Source: Lanius collurio
Taxonomy: Eukaryota; Chordata; Aves; Passeriformes; Laniidae
DNA length: 64,000 nucleotides
NCBI GenBank assembly: GCA_020086605.1
Contig: JACBWW010000046.1
Location: 4,949,811-5,013,810, forward strand
Direction: 5' to 3'
Shown: in pieces, positions 52,501 through 63,400 of the stretch
Layout of the letters: the number at the start of each line of letters is the position of its first letter
Numbering within the stretch: position 1 is the stretch's first letter
Program-made: the position numbers and the translations under genes
The notes under the pieces: generated by a model
Databases searched by the model: none
What the model was told of the DNA's origin: nothing
What the model saw: only the letters and a program-made list of their open reading frames with translations

Positions 52501-54318
52501 CCCCTGGTATGGAAAATGTAAGAGTAAGATTTACTTCTGTGGTGGGGAGGGTGAATGTGATGCTGGGAGTTGAATCTTGTTTGATGAACCTCAAGGGTGG
52601 GAGCAAGGTTGGCAGCACAGGGTGACACTGCTGGTTCAGCGCATCCAGCTGACTCCAGGGTTTCAATTATCAGTGTTGGCATGTCAGAATTTAAGAAGGA
52701 TCTCAAGATAATTTCCAATCCTACATTCCTAGTGCAGTCATACACTCTGAATGCCTGTCTGAAGACTGGAGGAAAAGTACTAAATGAAAACTGTAATGCA
52801 ATACACTGTAGTTGTTCTGAACATGGTTATGTGGGATTTCCTCAGAAAATCTACTGAAGTTCAGCACAAACTTACTTCTCTAGTTCCTAAAATTGATTCA
52901 TACTATAAAAAAAAAAACCACCCTTGCAAGTGTTATTTTTGTTGTAGTCCTGAAATAATATTTAAAGTAGGATTTCTCAGTCAGAAGAGCTTAGACTACA
53001 ACTGATGTAGTAGTGCATTTAAGCAGTGCCTGCAAAATTTAATTACATGATGAAATCATGTTTGACTGTTGCCCCAACAAGACTGATTGTAGTAAAGCTT
53101 CTGGTTTGGAAGATAAAACAAATATTTGTTAGTCAGAAGCTTGTTTTGTTTAGTAAGTAAAGTTTGCACTTCACTGTGCCTCCTTCTGAGTGCTCCTGTG
53201 TGCAGGCCTTCATGTGCAACTGCAGGCTCATTGCTTAGTTGCTCCATCTCTCTTCCCTTCTCCTTTCACATTTAATTCTGTTAACCAGTCAGTAAAGACT
53301 TCCATTTTGTTGTTGTTAAACGTTCTGTCTTAACTCTCTGTCTGCATTGTTTCAGATGGCAAACTTGGCTGAGAGCACTGAAGGTCTGGGAGCAAGTGAG
53401 AGGGAAACAGCAGGAAGCAAAGGTGGGCAGGAAGGAACACTGAGCGCTGTGGCAGCTCCACACTCTTTGAAAACTGTATGTTGAAATGGAATTGCTGTAG
53501 CCTGTAATATCTCCTCCTTTGGTCTGGGCTTAAGCTTTTTGTGAAGCCTATGACGTTTCACCGATCTTGAAGCTGTGCCTCAGTCTTAACAGGCCCATCC
53601 TGGTTTTTCACACAGAAATCATGGGTCCCATCTTGTGTCCTTTTTCACATGGAAATGTGACACAAGTGCCACAGTGGGGAGCAGAACTGCAGATGTCCTT
53701 GTGGCAGTATCTCCTACACAGGCTGTGGTCCCCCCCAAAGGCAGTGCTGCTCAGGTTACCTCTGCAGTGCTGCCGTTGCGTGCTGTTAGTCAGGGCCTTG
53801 GAGTGGGCTTCAGGCACTGAAGGTACAGGGGCTTTGGCTTCACTCTGACAGCCTTGGGGGTAGGGTTTGTCCCAGCCCAGCCTGAGCTTTCCTATGGTAC
53901 ACCAGGTTTGAAGCAATCTTTCCAGATTTCCTTGCCTAAGAGCCTTCAATTGGTGAAACAGTTTTAACTGTTTGTTTTTCCCTCAGATATGCAGCTGATC
54001 CAGTACAGGGCCAACCCTCTGCTTTCCTTATTTGAAGAGCTGCCTTCAGGTGAAGCTGGAGGGAAAGTGGACGATCAGAAAGACTTTCTGCTGCCTTCCC
54101 TGGAGGAGAAACCTGCTCTCCAGCCTCCATCAGCCAGTGAAACCGTTGTGCCACTTGCAGCTCCAGCAAGCCAGGCCGAGCCTCTGGACGCTCTGGGAAT
54201 GGGTGATCCGCCTCTTCTCCCAGAAGATGGGAATGGAGAATATAAACTGTTTCCACTCCTGCTTCTCAGTCCTGTTGCTAACTTCATAGATGAAGCTTCT
54301 GAGATAGAAATTTCTTGA
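40525..54318 (+). CDS. HSF3: Heat shock transcription factor 3 (first exon interrupted by gap)
   Basis: HSF3 trimerises under stress and binds heat shock elements (repeated nGAAn). In chicken it acts beside HSF1, and in mammals the gene sits between VSIG4 and HEPH. Twelve complete coding exons join in phase to 510 codons plus a stop; with the hidden exon the protein should be about 550 residues. Exons 2 and 3 give the winged-helix DNA-binding domain, including the recognition helix [17 protein letters not shown]. Exons 4-6 give the HR-A/B coiled coil used for trimerisation. A VKRKR cluster at exons 6-7 is a probable nuclear signal. [19 protein letters not shown] in exon 10 looks like the HR-C repressive zipper. 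The last exon is an acidic, hydrophobic, activation-like C-terminus. The proposed start, MREAT, follows a CpG promoter but runs into the gap, so the start is tentative. HSF1, HSF2 and HSF4 are less likely given the sequence and the neighbours. Confidence 0.94.
40553..40931. other. Assembly gap (379 N)
   Basis: A run of N inside the CpG island. It begins 28 bases after the proposed HSF3 ATG, so it hides the rest of the first coding exon and its donor. Extreme GC content is the likely reason for the dropout. Confidence 0.98.
42022..42130 (+). CDS. HSF3: HSF3 coding exon 2: DNA-binding domain, recognition helix
   Basis: Encodes [20 protein letters not shown] and [16 protein letters not shown]. 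The SFIRQLN helix contacts the GAA units of heat shock elements. The acceptor is TTTCCTAG; the donor GTAAGC falls in phase 1 within the Tyr codon. Confidence 0.96.
43778..43905 (+). CDS. HSF3: HSF3 coding exon 3: end of DNA-binding domain
   Basis: Encodes [20 protein letters not shown] and the conserved [11 protein letters not shown], then LLENIKRK, which joins the DNA-binding domain to the coiled coil. The acceptor is CTCCACAG. Confidence 0.96.
45064..45240 (-). mobile_element. CR1 LINE 3' end, in HSF3 intron 3
   Basis: Antisense CR1: CACAGAATACTAGAATGGTT, then CCACCCACTGCCATGGGCAG and CACTAGACCAGGTTGCTCCA match the CR1 3' region read in reverse. Truncated at its 5' side. Confidence 0.87.
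46790..46914 (+). CDS. HSF3: HSF3 coding exon 4: HR-A/B coiled coil, first part
   Basis: Encodes [20 protein letters not shown], then [20 protein letters not shown], with hydrophobic heptads of the trimerisation zipper. Ends in phase 2. Confidence 0.95.
47771..47846 (+). CDS. HSF3: HSF3 coding exon 5: HR-A/B coiled coil, middle
   Basis: Encodes [20 protein letters not shown] and QKLLSK, continuing the heptad pattern. Flanked by a TTGCAG acceptor and a GTACCA donor. Confidence 0.95.
48510..48571 (+). CDS. HSF3: HSF3 coding exon 6: end of coiled coil, basic cluster
   Basis: Encodes [20 protein letters not shown]. The hydrophobic end of HR-B is followed by a Lys/Arg cluster that probably forms part of the nuclear localisation signal. 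Confidence 0.94.
48982..49063 (+). CDS. HSF3: HSF3 coding exon 7
   Basis: Encodes [20 protein letters not shown] and PVESGQA, a linker after the coiled coil. Phase 2 in, phase 0 out at a GTAAGT donor. Confidence 0.94.
49353..49486 (+). CDS. HSF3: HSF3 coding exon 8
   Basis: Encodes an acidic linker, [17 protein letters not shown], then [20 protein letters not shown]. Ends in phase 2 at GTATGT. Confidence 0.94.
50272..50517 (+). CDS. HSF3: HSF3 coding exon 9: regulatory linker
   Basis: Encodes 82 residues rich in Asp, Glu, Pro and Asn, including [20 protein letters not shown] and [15 protein letters not shown]. This is the regulatory region between the zippers. Acceptor CATTTTAG, donor GTATTA. 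Confidence 0.94.
51795..51900 (+). CDS. HSF3: HSF3 coding exon 10: HR-C-like zipper
   Basis: Encodes [20 protein letters not shown] and [15 protein letters not shown]. The spaced hydrophobic residues resemble HR-C, which holds HSFs inactive by folding back on HR-A/B. Ends in phase 0. Confidence 0.94.
52452..52517 (+). CDS. HSF3: HSF3 coding exon 11
   Basis: A 22-codon exon, [20 protein letters not shown] followed by EN, phase 0 at both ends and so removable without frameshift. Confidence 0.9.
53356..53422 (+). CDS. HSF3: HSF3 coding exon 12 (alternative end by read-through)
   Basis: Encodes [20 protein letters not shown] and SK, ending in phase 1 at AAAG/GTGGGC. If that weak donor is not used, the frame continues 20 codons to a TGA at 53482-53484. 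Confidence 0.82.
53987..54318 (+). CDS. HSF3: HSF3 coding exon 13: C-terminal activation-like region and stop
   Basis: Encodes 110 residues from [20 protein letters not shown] to [11 protein letters not shown] and a TGA. It is rich in Leu, Pro and acidic residues like the activation domains of other HSFs. The acceptor, TTTTTCCCTCAG, is strong and the phase fits exon 12. Confidence 0.82.
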
Positions 54319-57140
54319 ACTCATAGAACATGTGTAACTGGCTTAGTGCTGTGGAATAACCACTGAAGGAGTGGAGCAGCAAAAACGTGTGAGCTTGGTC
54401 CTCACCTGCTTCCTGGGGACCCTGTTCTGCACAGACAAATGGAAGTTCTCTTGCTGCAGGCAGGGAGCACATCTGGGAGAACTGAACACAAGCTCAACAA
54501 GAGCTGGTGGAGTGAAGGCACCAGACAGAGGGGAGGAACAATAACCCTGTAAACATACCACAGCGTATTCCATAACTTTTTATCCAATATTCTTATTGCA
54601 AGAGGAAATCTGTTTGTATCCTGTTTGTAAAGTTTGGCTGGGTTTTTTTGTTGGGGGTGGTGTTTGTTTTTATTAGCTGGATAGTAATGTGGTGTGTAAT
54701 ATTTTGAACCTGGGTTTTACTCTTTGGAGAGCCTGCTTCAATAGGTGGCTTGCCTACTGTTTGGAATTAAGTTGTTTTTAAATTTTGTTTTTCATTAGAG
54801 ATTTCTTTTTCTATAGTTATTGGCTACAATTGTTTGCATCTGCTTAGATCACTTTCGTACTCCTAGATTTGCTCCTAGGTATAGGGAACATTTTTCCTAT
54901 GGAAAATGACATTTTAACTGTGGAGTATTATTTTTTAACATGCTAGCACACATCCATTGCCCCAGATTGTAGGAGTTGTGGTAGGAAGTGCTTGCCCCCC
55001 TGTGTAGCGCTGATTTCTCATGCACATTGCATGGCACTTCCGGGGTAACCTGCCCCCAGTTCACAGGTCATGTGTCCTTGGAGATGGTCAGTAAGACTGA
55101 TTCATGTTTAGCAAAGGCCAGCAGCTGCCCTTAAAATGAGAAGGGGAGCCCTGGGGTGCCTTGCACTGACACAGAGTGTCACATTAAAGCATCTCTGTGC
55201 TGGTAGCAGCTATTGTTCCCTGCCCCTGGATGGACACCAGGCTTCACACTGCGGTTTCTGCCCATGGAATCTTAAAGCCAAATTAACCAGATGCATCTGA
55301 ATTACATACACTAGTGTCTGCTTCATCAAAAAGTCTTTTCCCAAAGTTTCTTTTGGCACTGTCTCCCAAGTTTTCTGAGTAGCTGTACTGTGGAGCCCAG
55401 CCTGGGTGTCAGTAGAGCAGCAAGTTCTGTGCTAGTATCAAGCATGTCATAGCTTCGCCAGCCCACACAAACCTGCCACTGCTGAAGTGACAGTGAACTG
55501 CTGGGGCTGCAGGAGGCCTGGATGCAGGTAGAAACCTCCTTGGATAATACCACCTGATAATCCTACCAGCACAGTTACTTTAAATTTTTTCCAGTTTTAG
55601 GAATTCAGGCTACTTACAAGATTTGTTCTCTCTAACGTTCCTGAACTAGTAAGTGCTGAGCTCTTTTATATTCAAGAATCCAAGGTAGATATTCTGAAGC
55701 CTGCTAGATAATGCATGTTACCTGTGCTGGCCTGACTTTGTTGGATTTGTGCTTCACTGTCAAATCTCTGAGTTGCAGAGGAAGGTCCTGCTTCCTGTGT
55801 GTGTAACACCTTCAGTGTCATTTTATTTCTGTGCTTCTGTACCTGTTCTTACCTCGTGACCCTCCTCACTTCCATCTTTTGAATTGCCTTTTGTCAAGTT
55901 TGTCTTATTCAAGCCTTCACAGTCTTTCTTTCACTGACTTCTTGAGGCCAAGGGCTGAATAGTCTCAAGTTTTCATGAGCTGAAGGGAGAGGGGGAGGTG
56001 AACATGTTGCATCTGTCCCAGGTCCGGTTTGGTTTAATTTCTTGCCAAAGGCCACAGTTTTGCTAGGAGTGAGACAATGAAAACCAGACTTTTGTGGTGT
56101 GCTGTTTGACAGCACCATGCAGACAACAGTGTTCTTTGGGAGGTAATCTGCATCTCTGACTCCCTGCACAGGTTGGACTGTAATTCCTGTGATGGGTTAG
56201 TGTCATGTTCCGCTGTCAGAGTCCTCTCCCCTCAGTGCAGCTCACTGTCAGATACTGGGTCTGAGTGCATCATGGGTTTTTAACACAGTTTCTCTCTTAA
56301 GAAGTTAAGAAACCAAGGCTTAAAAAAACTGCAAAAAAAAAAGTTTGTGCATCTGTGTGTCTGGTTTATGTACTGGTCTGGGAAAAGTATTTGTGCAACT
56401 TTCTTAAGAAAGATTGCAATGGAAAGGGGAAGACTGAATAGCAAGAAAAACCCACATACTGAAGTAATTAAACTCAAGAATTGCAAAAGCATTACTGTGT
56501 TTCTTGTGCATTCTTTGTGTGTGTTCCTGTATGTGCCAATGTTTCCCAAACCTGTTTACTGATTTTTCCAGAATTAAGAGTTTTCTTGCTCCTGGGCCAT
56601 GGTCTCATGACACATCTGCTGCTGGTTCAAGAATAACTAAGATGATGGGGAAAGCCTAGTGTCTGTTTCCAGAGCCCACGAGAAGGGCACCTGGGGCTGT
56701 TTTTTTAAAAGGGATGATGTGAAAGTTCAAAACACCATGTGTGCTGAAAAATACACCAGATGTTATGCACTTGTGCATGTTTTCCATAGCCTTCAGTAGG
56801 CAAGGCCCTCAGCTCCATAAGGTATGAAGTATTTACTGGAGATAATGGTAGGAAACAGGGAACAGCCCAGATTAGCTGTAGCATCAGGCAGGCCCCGGAC
56901 CCAGACATGGCACTCTAGTGTTAAATTAGACGTTGGGGCACCGTATCTAGTGTCAGATTAGCTTGTCCACTGCTTAATTTTGTGGTGAGCTTGCCTCTTT
57001 ATCTCTTGGAATATCTTTAGACCATTCACAAACAGCCTAGACATCCCTCGACTGTGCAGCCCCACTTAAGCCAGTGTCAGTGACAGCTACTCACCAGAAG
57101 CAGAAGTTGAGAAGAGAAATAGAGCTCAAACCTCTTATGA
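54319..57140 (+). other. HSF3 3' UTR and downstream noncoding sequence
   Basis: No coding or RNA gene recognised. A T-rich stretch from about 54.6 to 54.9 kb is plausible 3' UTR. An ATTAAA variant polyadenylation signal occurs at 55183-55188, but whether it is used is unknown. Confidence 0.5.
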
Positions 57141-57432
57141 TGTTAAGTCATTTATTCCCTCTGTCCTGGACGGGGGACAGAGGACCCAACCTGGGCGAGG
57201 GTCGGTGAGGTGAGAGGGTGGGGCTTTCCGTCCTGCTGGTTTTATCACAGACAGGGGGGAAAGGAGATACCAGGGGTGGGGATGGGACAAACAACCAACC
57301 AGATCAGAGCCCGGGCGGCTTGAACCTAAGGTAGACCTGACTCAGTCACATGGCAGGGACCTGGCCGGGGGCGGCGGCCCAGGGGGGTTCACCCCAACAT
57401 GGCACCCTGTGCAGACCCTGCCTGGGGTAACA
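57141..57432 (-). mobile_element. Candidate solo LTR (292 bp), minus orientation
   Basis: Begins TGTTAAGTC and ends GGGGTAACA, a TG...CA element with a 5-bp terminal inverted repeat. Read on the minus strand it has a TATA-like GATAAAA near 57240-57246 and AATAAA (57151-57156) a few bases before the end, as expected for a compact LTR. The interior is GC-rich compared with its surroundings. No internal retroviral sequence and no clear target-site duplication are visible. The family is not identified. Confidence 0.55.
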
Positions 57433-60429
57433 GTTGGTGTGGGATTTTCCTAGAAGTAAGGAAGTGTTCATCATTTCCACTGCCACGAAAAAGGATCTTT
57501 ATATAAAACATGCTGCTCTGCTTCAGGGTAAGGACACGGCAGCGGGGTTGGCATGTGGAGCTGTGGAAAGACTCCTCTGCTCTGACAAGCTGGCTGAATC
57601 TCTTTGCAGTGCAGTGCAGCTGGTGCCCAGCCTGTGCCCGAGGGCCAGCAGCCAGGCAGTGGTCAGCAGTGCCCGTGAGCCAGGCTGGGTGCGGCACTGC
57701 AGCCTGAAGCGTCACCGGTTTGTGACCCGCGACCGCAGGGGCCTCAGTGTAGCAGCAGCTTCCTTCCTTCTCCACATGGCTGCTGCCCTGGCTCCTTGGC
57801 TTTATCGTTCTGTGTCTGGGGAGGAAAGATTGCTCTTCCTTATCATTCACGTGCTGGGAATTCACAGAACACTCCCAGGGGTGGTGAATGCAGACTGAGA
57901 AACTGCCAAGTGCCCCTTTCATGCTCCTTTCAGATCTACTTTTGGGCTGTTCCAACCCAGCCCTCCCCATACCGACCATGGGATCCCTGCCACCAGTTTG
58001 TATCTCCTGTGTGCTTGCTAACAGAATATGAGGAAAACTGATTTTGCTCTCTCCTGGGCTATGTGATGCCACCTCATCAATCCATGCTCAGAATTTTTTG
58101 CTGTCTTTCTAAAACAAGATTGTTGTTTTGAAAAGTAGTATCATGATATCACAGATGTCCAAAACAGAATTAAGGGGTTGCTGCTGCAGTCGCCTTAGGT
58201 ACAGGTGCCTGGTCCTGCACTGTATAAAGAACAAGACTTTTCCTTCCATTGTTCCAAATCAAAAGTAAGTATGTGAATAAGTATCTACACATCTACACAT
58301 CTTTAGTCACACAGTTTGAATTTCAGCTTCCTGGTTGGTCCAGATCCCGCTAGTGATACGTTCCTGTTGTGTTTTCACCCTAGCCAGCAATCAAGTCCCA
58401 CACAGCCACTCACTCAGTCTCCCACCAGTGGGATTGTGGAGACAATTGGAAGGGTAAAAGCTGGAAAACTTGTGGGTGGAGATGAAGACAGATTAATAAT
58501 GAAAGCAAAAGCTGGCACATAAGTAAGGAAAAACAAAGGATTCATTCACTGTTTCCCATGGGCAGACAGGTGTTCATCCACCTCCAGGAGAGCAGAGCCC
58601 CATCACATGTGACCTGGGAAGACAAACACCATCACACCATATATTTCCCCCCACTTCATCCTTCTTCCACCCAGCTTTATATACTGAGCACAATGTCATG
58701 TGGTATGGTCAGTTGGGGTCACCTGTCCTGGCTGTGTCTCCTCCCAATCTCCCACATACTCCCAGCCCCATCACCACCGTGGCCATGAGAAAAGCAGAAA
58801 AGGCCTTGGCTCTATGTAAACACTGATTGGCAAAAACAAAATCATCTCTATATTGTCAACCTTGTGTTCAGCATAAATCCAAAACATAACCCCATATTAG
58901 CCCCTGTGAAGACAATTAATTCTTCTCCAGCCAAAACCAGCACAGTTTCCGTTTGACTTGGTTCAAGACAATGTAGGCTTGCTTCTGCCCTCCTCCAGCA
59001 AGCTCTGTTCCCTGAGAGTTTCAATGACTCAGCCTTAACGTGGTCTTTTCCTCCCTTGAACCAAGAAGTACATGAACACTTCAGCCCCCATCACAGCTTT
59101 TCCTGCTTCTCCCTATCCCAGTGGCTGCAGGCTGGAGTGGCATCTCATGGGAAATTTCTGATGAAGGAATACAGGGCCACAAGGGAGGATTCCACCCACC
59201 CAAACTGTGTCTCACTACAGCACAGCTATGGCCAGACCAGGGACTGGGATTTGGTTGGCTGCATTGAATTAGTCTGATTACTTGTATTTGAGGACAGGAT
59301 GTTGAATTTGGGTGTAACAACAGCAAAGGCTTATTTCAATTCAGCTGAATGCAACAAAGCAGAAGAGATTCTTTCATTGGAGTGGAAGAAAAATTGAGAG
59401 CTGTAGAAGACAGCAAAAGGCAGTAAAATACCTTGAAAGGGATATTTCAATAGAAAACATACTTCTCTTAGACAGGGCTAGTGCTCAATTACTGAATTAT
59501 AAAGATTAACCGCAACATTTAAATAATAATACATCATTTCAGTTAAGAAACCATGATTTTATGGTCTCAAAGATTTTCTATGTTGACAAGTTCTTCTTTT
59601 TCTCTCTGGGCTTCTCCATGTTCACCTGTTTCCAAAGCAGTCTGAAGTCACTGCAAGGATGTATGGCCCCAATCAGGGCTTGTAATTGAAAACAATTAAT
59701 CAATTAAACCAAGAGATAAATTGCTCTGTGAGAAGAGAGGATCCATCTGTGAGATGCAGTGCAATTGGTGGTCTAGGTGTTTGCAGCTCTTGGGAAATTT
59801 TTGGGTTTAGATTTCTGTACCTGAATTCCTAATCTCTTTTATGTGGTTCAGTGATATAGAATATTTCAATTGGAAAGGGCCTACAACAATCATCTGTCCT
59901 GCATGGGTAACGTGAAAATTTAAGGTGTTTCAGGAACCTTAACTTAAAACATATTGGTGGGTTTTGCAGAAGCTGGTGAGAAAGGGAATTGAGCGGACCG
60001 AGGTGGTTCAGCTCCTTACAAGTTCTCTCTCAGACCTGCCTGTGTGTAATTGCATGTTAAAGCTTCCTCATCAGAAAGCAATACAAGGAGGAAAAGAGGA
60101 AGAAATGGTTGTTTAAGAATCAAAAGAAATAAATTTAAAAAGCAGAAGGGGGGAAAGCATACTTCGCAGAAAATACGAAAATGGAGTAGAAGAAATTTTT
60201 TAACTTTCCTCTTTTCACCCTTCCTTTAGGACTTCCGCTCTGCCCACACCTCTGACAGTGGTCACTGAGACACTTGTTTTCTGATAAAGAGGAAGGAAAA
60301 ACCACCAGCTGTTGTCCTGGACACTCAGTGACACAGTGAGCACAAGCAGGGAAGTGTTCATGATTTACCATAGCTTGGAGAAAGCGGGTCAGTCTGGCTG
60401 GAGGGGGAGCAGCCGTGCCCCTGGGAAGG
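57433..60429. other. Intergenic region between HSF3 and VSIG4
   Basis: Apart from one CR1 fragment I see nothing functional. A long minus-strand open frame near the left end has no recognisable features. The VSIG4 promoter should lie at the right end, but no clear TATA box or CpG island is present there. Confidence 0.55.
59850..59907 (-). mobile_element. Short CR1 fragment
   Basis: TATAGAATATTTCAATTGGA, then AAGGGCCTACAACAATCATC, resembles the antisense CR1 3' terminus. Only about 58 bases remain. Confidence 0.6.
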
Positions 60430-60484
60430 ATGGAAATGCTGCTGCGAGCAGCTGTGCTTGTGAGTTCCCTTCTCCACTGCAGCG
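60430..60484 (+). CDS. VSIG4: VSIG4 exon 1: signal peptide
   Basis: MEMLLRAAVLVSSLLHCS, a short hydrophobic leader, ending in phase 1 at a GTGAGT donor. The 5' UTR is not delimited. Confidence 0.85.
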
Positions 60485-63400
60485 GTGAGTCTGGTCTGGG
60501 CATGGGCCCCTGTGCTGGGGTATCTGCGTGTGCTTGGCAGGGGTGGTTCTGTTTTGGGAAGAGAAGGATGGCAAAAAGGGCAAGTCTGTGTGCTGCTGGC
60601 TTGGGGCTCCAGGTGTTTCAGATCCAGTGGCCACAGAGTGCAACAGTGCATGAGGCTGTGGAAATGCTGCCCATGGACACAGAGGACAGAGGTCCCACAC
60701 ATGGTGACAGTTATTTCATGGAACACAAAGGGTCTGAGTAGTGCTTGTGTTTCCAGAAAAATACAGGTTTGAAAACCACCAGAAGAGGTAAAGCAATGTC
60801 TGTGGAAGCTTAGAGTCAGTCCTCAGAGTGAGAGAAATTGCTGGACAAAGGCAATGGTCTTAATTTTTACAGGAAAATGTGAAGAGTTTTAGGCCTCTTT
60901 ACCCCATAGTTTAAGCTTCTCATGTTTGGCTTAGGCTGAGAGAAATGTGTGTTTCAGAAAAACAAACAGGCAATAGAAAAGTCTTTGCTGTTCCTCAGAA
61001 GCCCCAAGGATGATGTCTGGAGCAGACACTGGCTGAGACCAGGGAGCTGCAACTTAGACTGTAGACCAGCTCTTTCCCTCAGACCTATATTATCCAGTAA
61101 TTCTGACCCTGTGCTCTACTCAGTGTTGGTGGTGGCAGGAAAGCACCAGGCAGAGCAGGAGAGCCAAGCTGCACACATGGCAGGAGTCGATGCCCCTGGC
61201 CATCAGCTGCCTCCCATCCATCTGCCTCATGCCACACAGATTTTTAGTTAACCCACCCCTGAGCAGCACATCCCTCATCATCCCTGCTGACTACCTGTGC
61301 TTCTCATTTGGTGGATCCTCTTTGCCAATGCTCTTGCCATGGCTTTACCACCTGGAAGCTGCCTTCACTCTGGCTGCTCTGTGGCTTAATTTTCATCCTC
61401 CTTTCTTCCTGCAGCTTTTCTGGAGCTGAGTGGCCCCAGTGAGGTCAGAGGTGTCTGGAAGGAGTCTATCACTCTGCCTTGTGCCTATATGCCTGTGGAG
61501 GACCTCATGCAGCAAACGCTCACCTGGACTGTGGTACATGACAAGGGTGCAGGCACCATCTTTCGGAGGGATGACTCTGGTGACCACGTTTTCCTGTCAG
61601 AGTACAGGGACAGAGTCAGCATCCCAAAGGATGCCCCAGGAAATGTGTCTCTCCTCATCCTGAATCTGGAGGTCTCTGACAGAGGAACCTACACTTGTCA
61701 GGTTACCTGGAAAGACAGCAACAACAGCCTGATAGCAAAGGAGATCACCACCAAATTGGAGGTTGTTAAAGGTAAATCCAAGAAGGAGGCTGTTCAGGAG
61801 GGGAAGGCTTGGCTCAGGAAGGCTTTTGGGAATTGGAGAGAGCAGGGAGGAAGTGACCACAGGTTCCCATGCAGAAACGTTTTGCTAATCAGTGTCAGCC
61901 TCTAGCAAGGAGCAATAAATAGATGAGAGAGAAATTCTGCCCAGGACCTAGCACCCTGCAGCTGAAGGAGGACCTCGGGTTCCTCAATTGCCAGTTCATG
62001 CCTGGCTCTATCGGTAGCCAATGGCTCAATATTTCCCAGGGGCATGCAGCAGTAGGGAAGTCCCAGGGATAATGCATGGCTGTTTTTGACTAAATTTCAC
62101 CAGCAGGTGCTTGCCCTCCCTTTGCCCAATGTAGTGGGTTTATAGAGGCACAGAGACATCATCAGCCCAGAGAGCAGGACACCAGTGCCACGGGCAGCAC
62201 AGCGGTGAGGGCACAGCTGAGCTCATCCTTTGCAGGGAGGTGATGTGAGAGCCAAGCTGCTTCCTCCTGGGAAGGCACCGACAGCAAGAGTGAGAACTGC
62301 TGTGGCAGGGGGACCATCCCCACCACAGCCAGGGCCCTGTGACCTGGACCCCTCTGCTTTGTCTTCCAGTGGCAGCCACCAAGCCCATCATCAGAGCTGG
62401 ACAGCTGGGGCTGACGGTCCCGGCCGGAGCCAGCACCAGCCTGACCTGCGAGGCCAGCGGGTCCCCTCCCATCAGCTACCGCTGGTTCCGCAGCGCCCCG
62501 GCGGGGAAAGCCGTGTTCCTGAGCAGCGGGGCTGAGCTGGCGTGGCACAGCCTGCGGCCCTCTGACAGCGGCACGTACTTCTGCGAGGCAGAGAACAGGG
62601 CTGCGGCCGGAGCCGTGCAGCGCAGCGATGCTGTGCAGCTCACGGTGACAGGTGAGTGCCCACAACCGCAGCTCGGAACAGAACATCCTTCCCAGTGCAA
62701 AGGAACAGCATCCTACTTCTCTGCCCGGAAAGAAGGAAATGCCAAACGCCTTCAGCACTCTGACACACTCCTCCCCACTGCCTCCACTCGGTGTCCTTCT
62801 TTATTTCCTGTATTCAGTTTCCTCCTCTTTGAGGAACTGCTCCTTTCTGAGGCAAAAGAGAGTTTCTGCTTCACACATTTATTTATTTATTTGTTTATTC
62901 CTCTGTGGGTTTTTTGAAGTTCTCCCTGGCTCTGTAATGCTGCCTGCTGCTGTTCAGCAAGTTTAGAGAAGGAGTCACAGCTTCCTTTTGAGAACAAGGA
63001 ACGAGTGAGTGGTAATGCAGTGAGGGAACAAACCAAACTGGCCTTTGCTCCCCCAGGACCAGCTGCGTGTCTCACAGAGACACATTGCTCTTCACACACA
63101 CCAGGCTCCGACACCTCCAGGCCCTGCAGGGTGATGTGTGACAGGTTGGACTCAATGGCCTCAGAGCCCTTTTTCAGTCTAGATGATTCCGTGATGGGTG
63201 TCTGGTGGAAAACCTGCAGCTCTCCTTGGCTGCTTGCTTGATCAACAAAGGTGTGAAGTCCCTGATGGCAGAGCCAAGCACAGTGGCCTGTGAAAGAGGC
63301 AGAGCCTGCTGAGCTCCCAGGGCCCGAAGCTTTGGCTGAAGCCCTGTGGTGTTTTTCACAGCAGTCGCACATTGGAGGCAACAGCCCGGGAACAGGGGTC

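Noticed and set aside
57389..58072. 227-codon open frame on the minus strand
   Set aside because: It overlaps the LTR at one end and has no domain, signal peptide or splice context. Its composition is that of GC-rich noncoding DNA on the strand opposite a second open frame.
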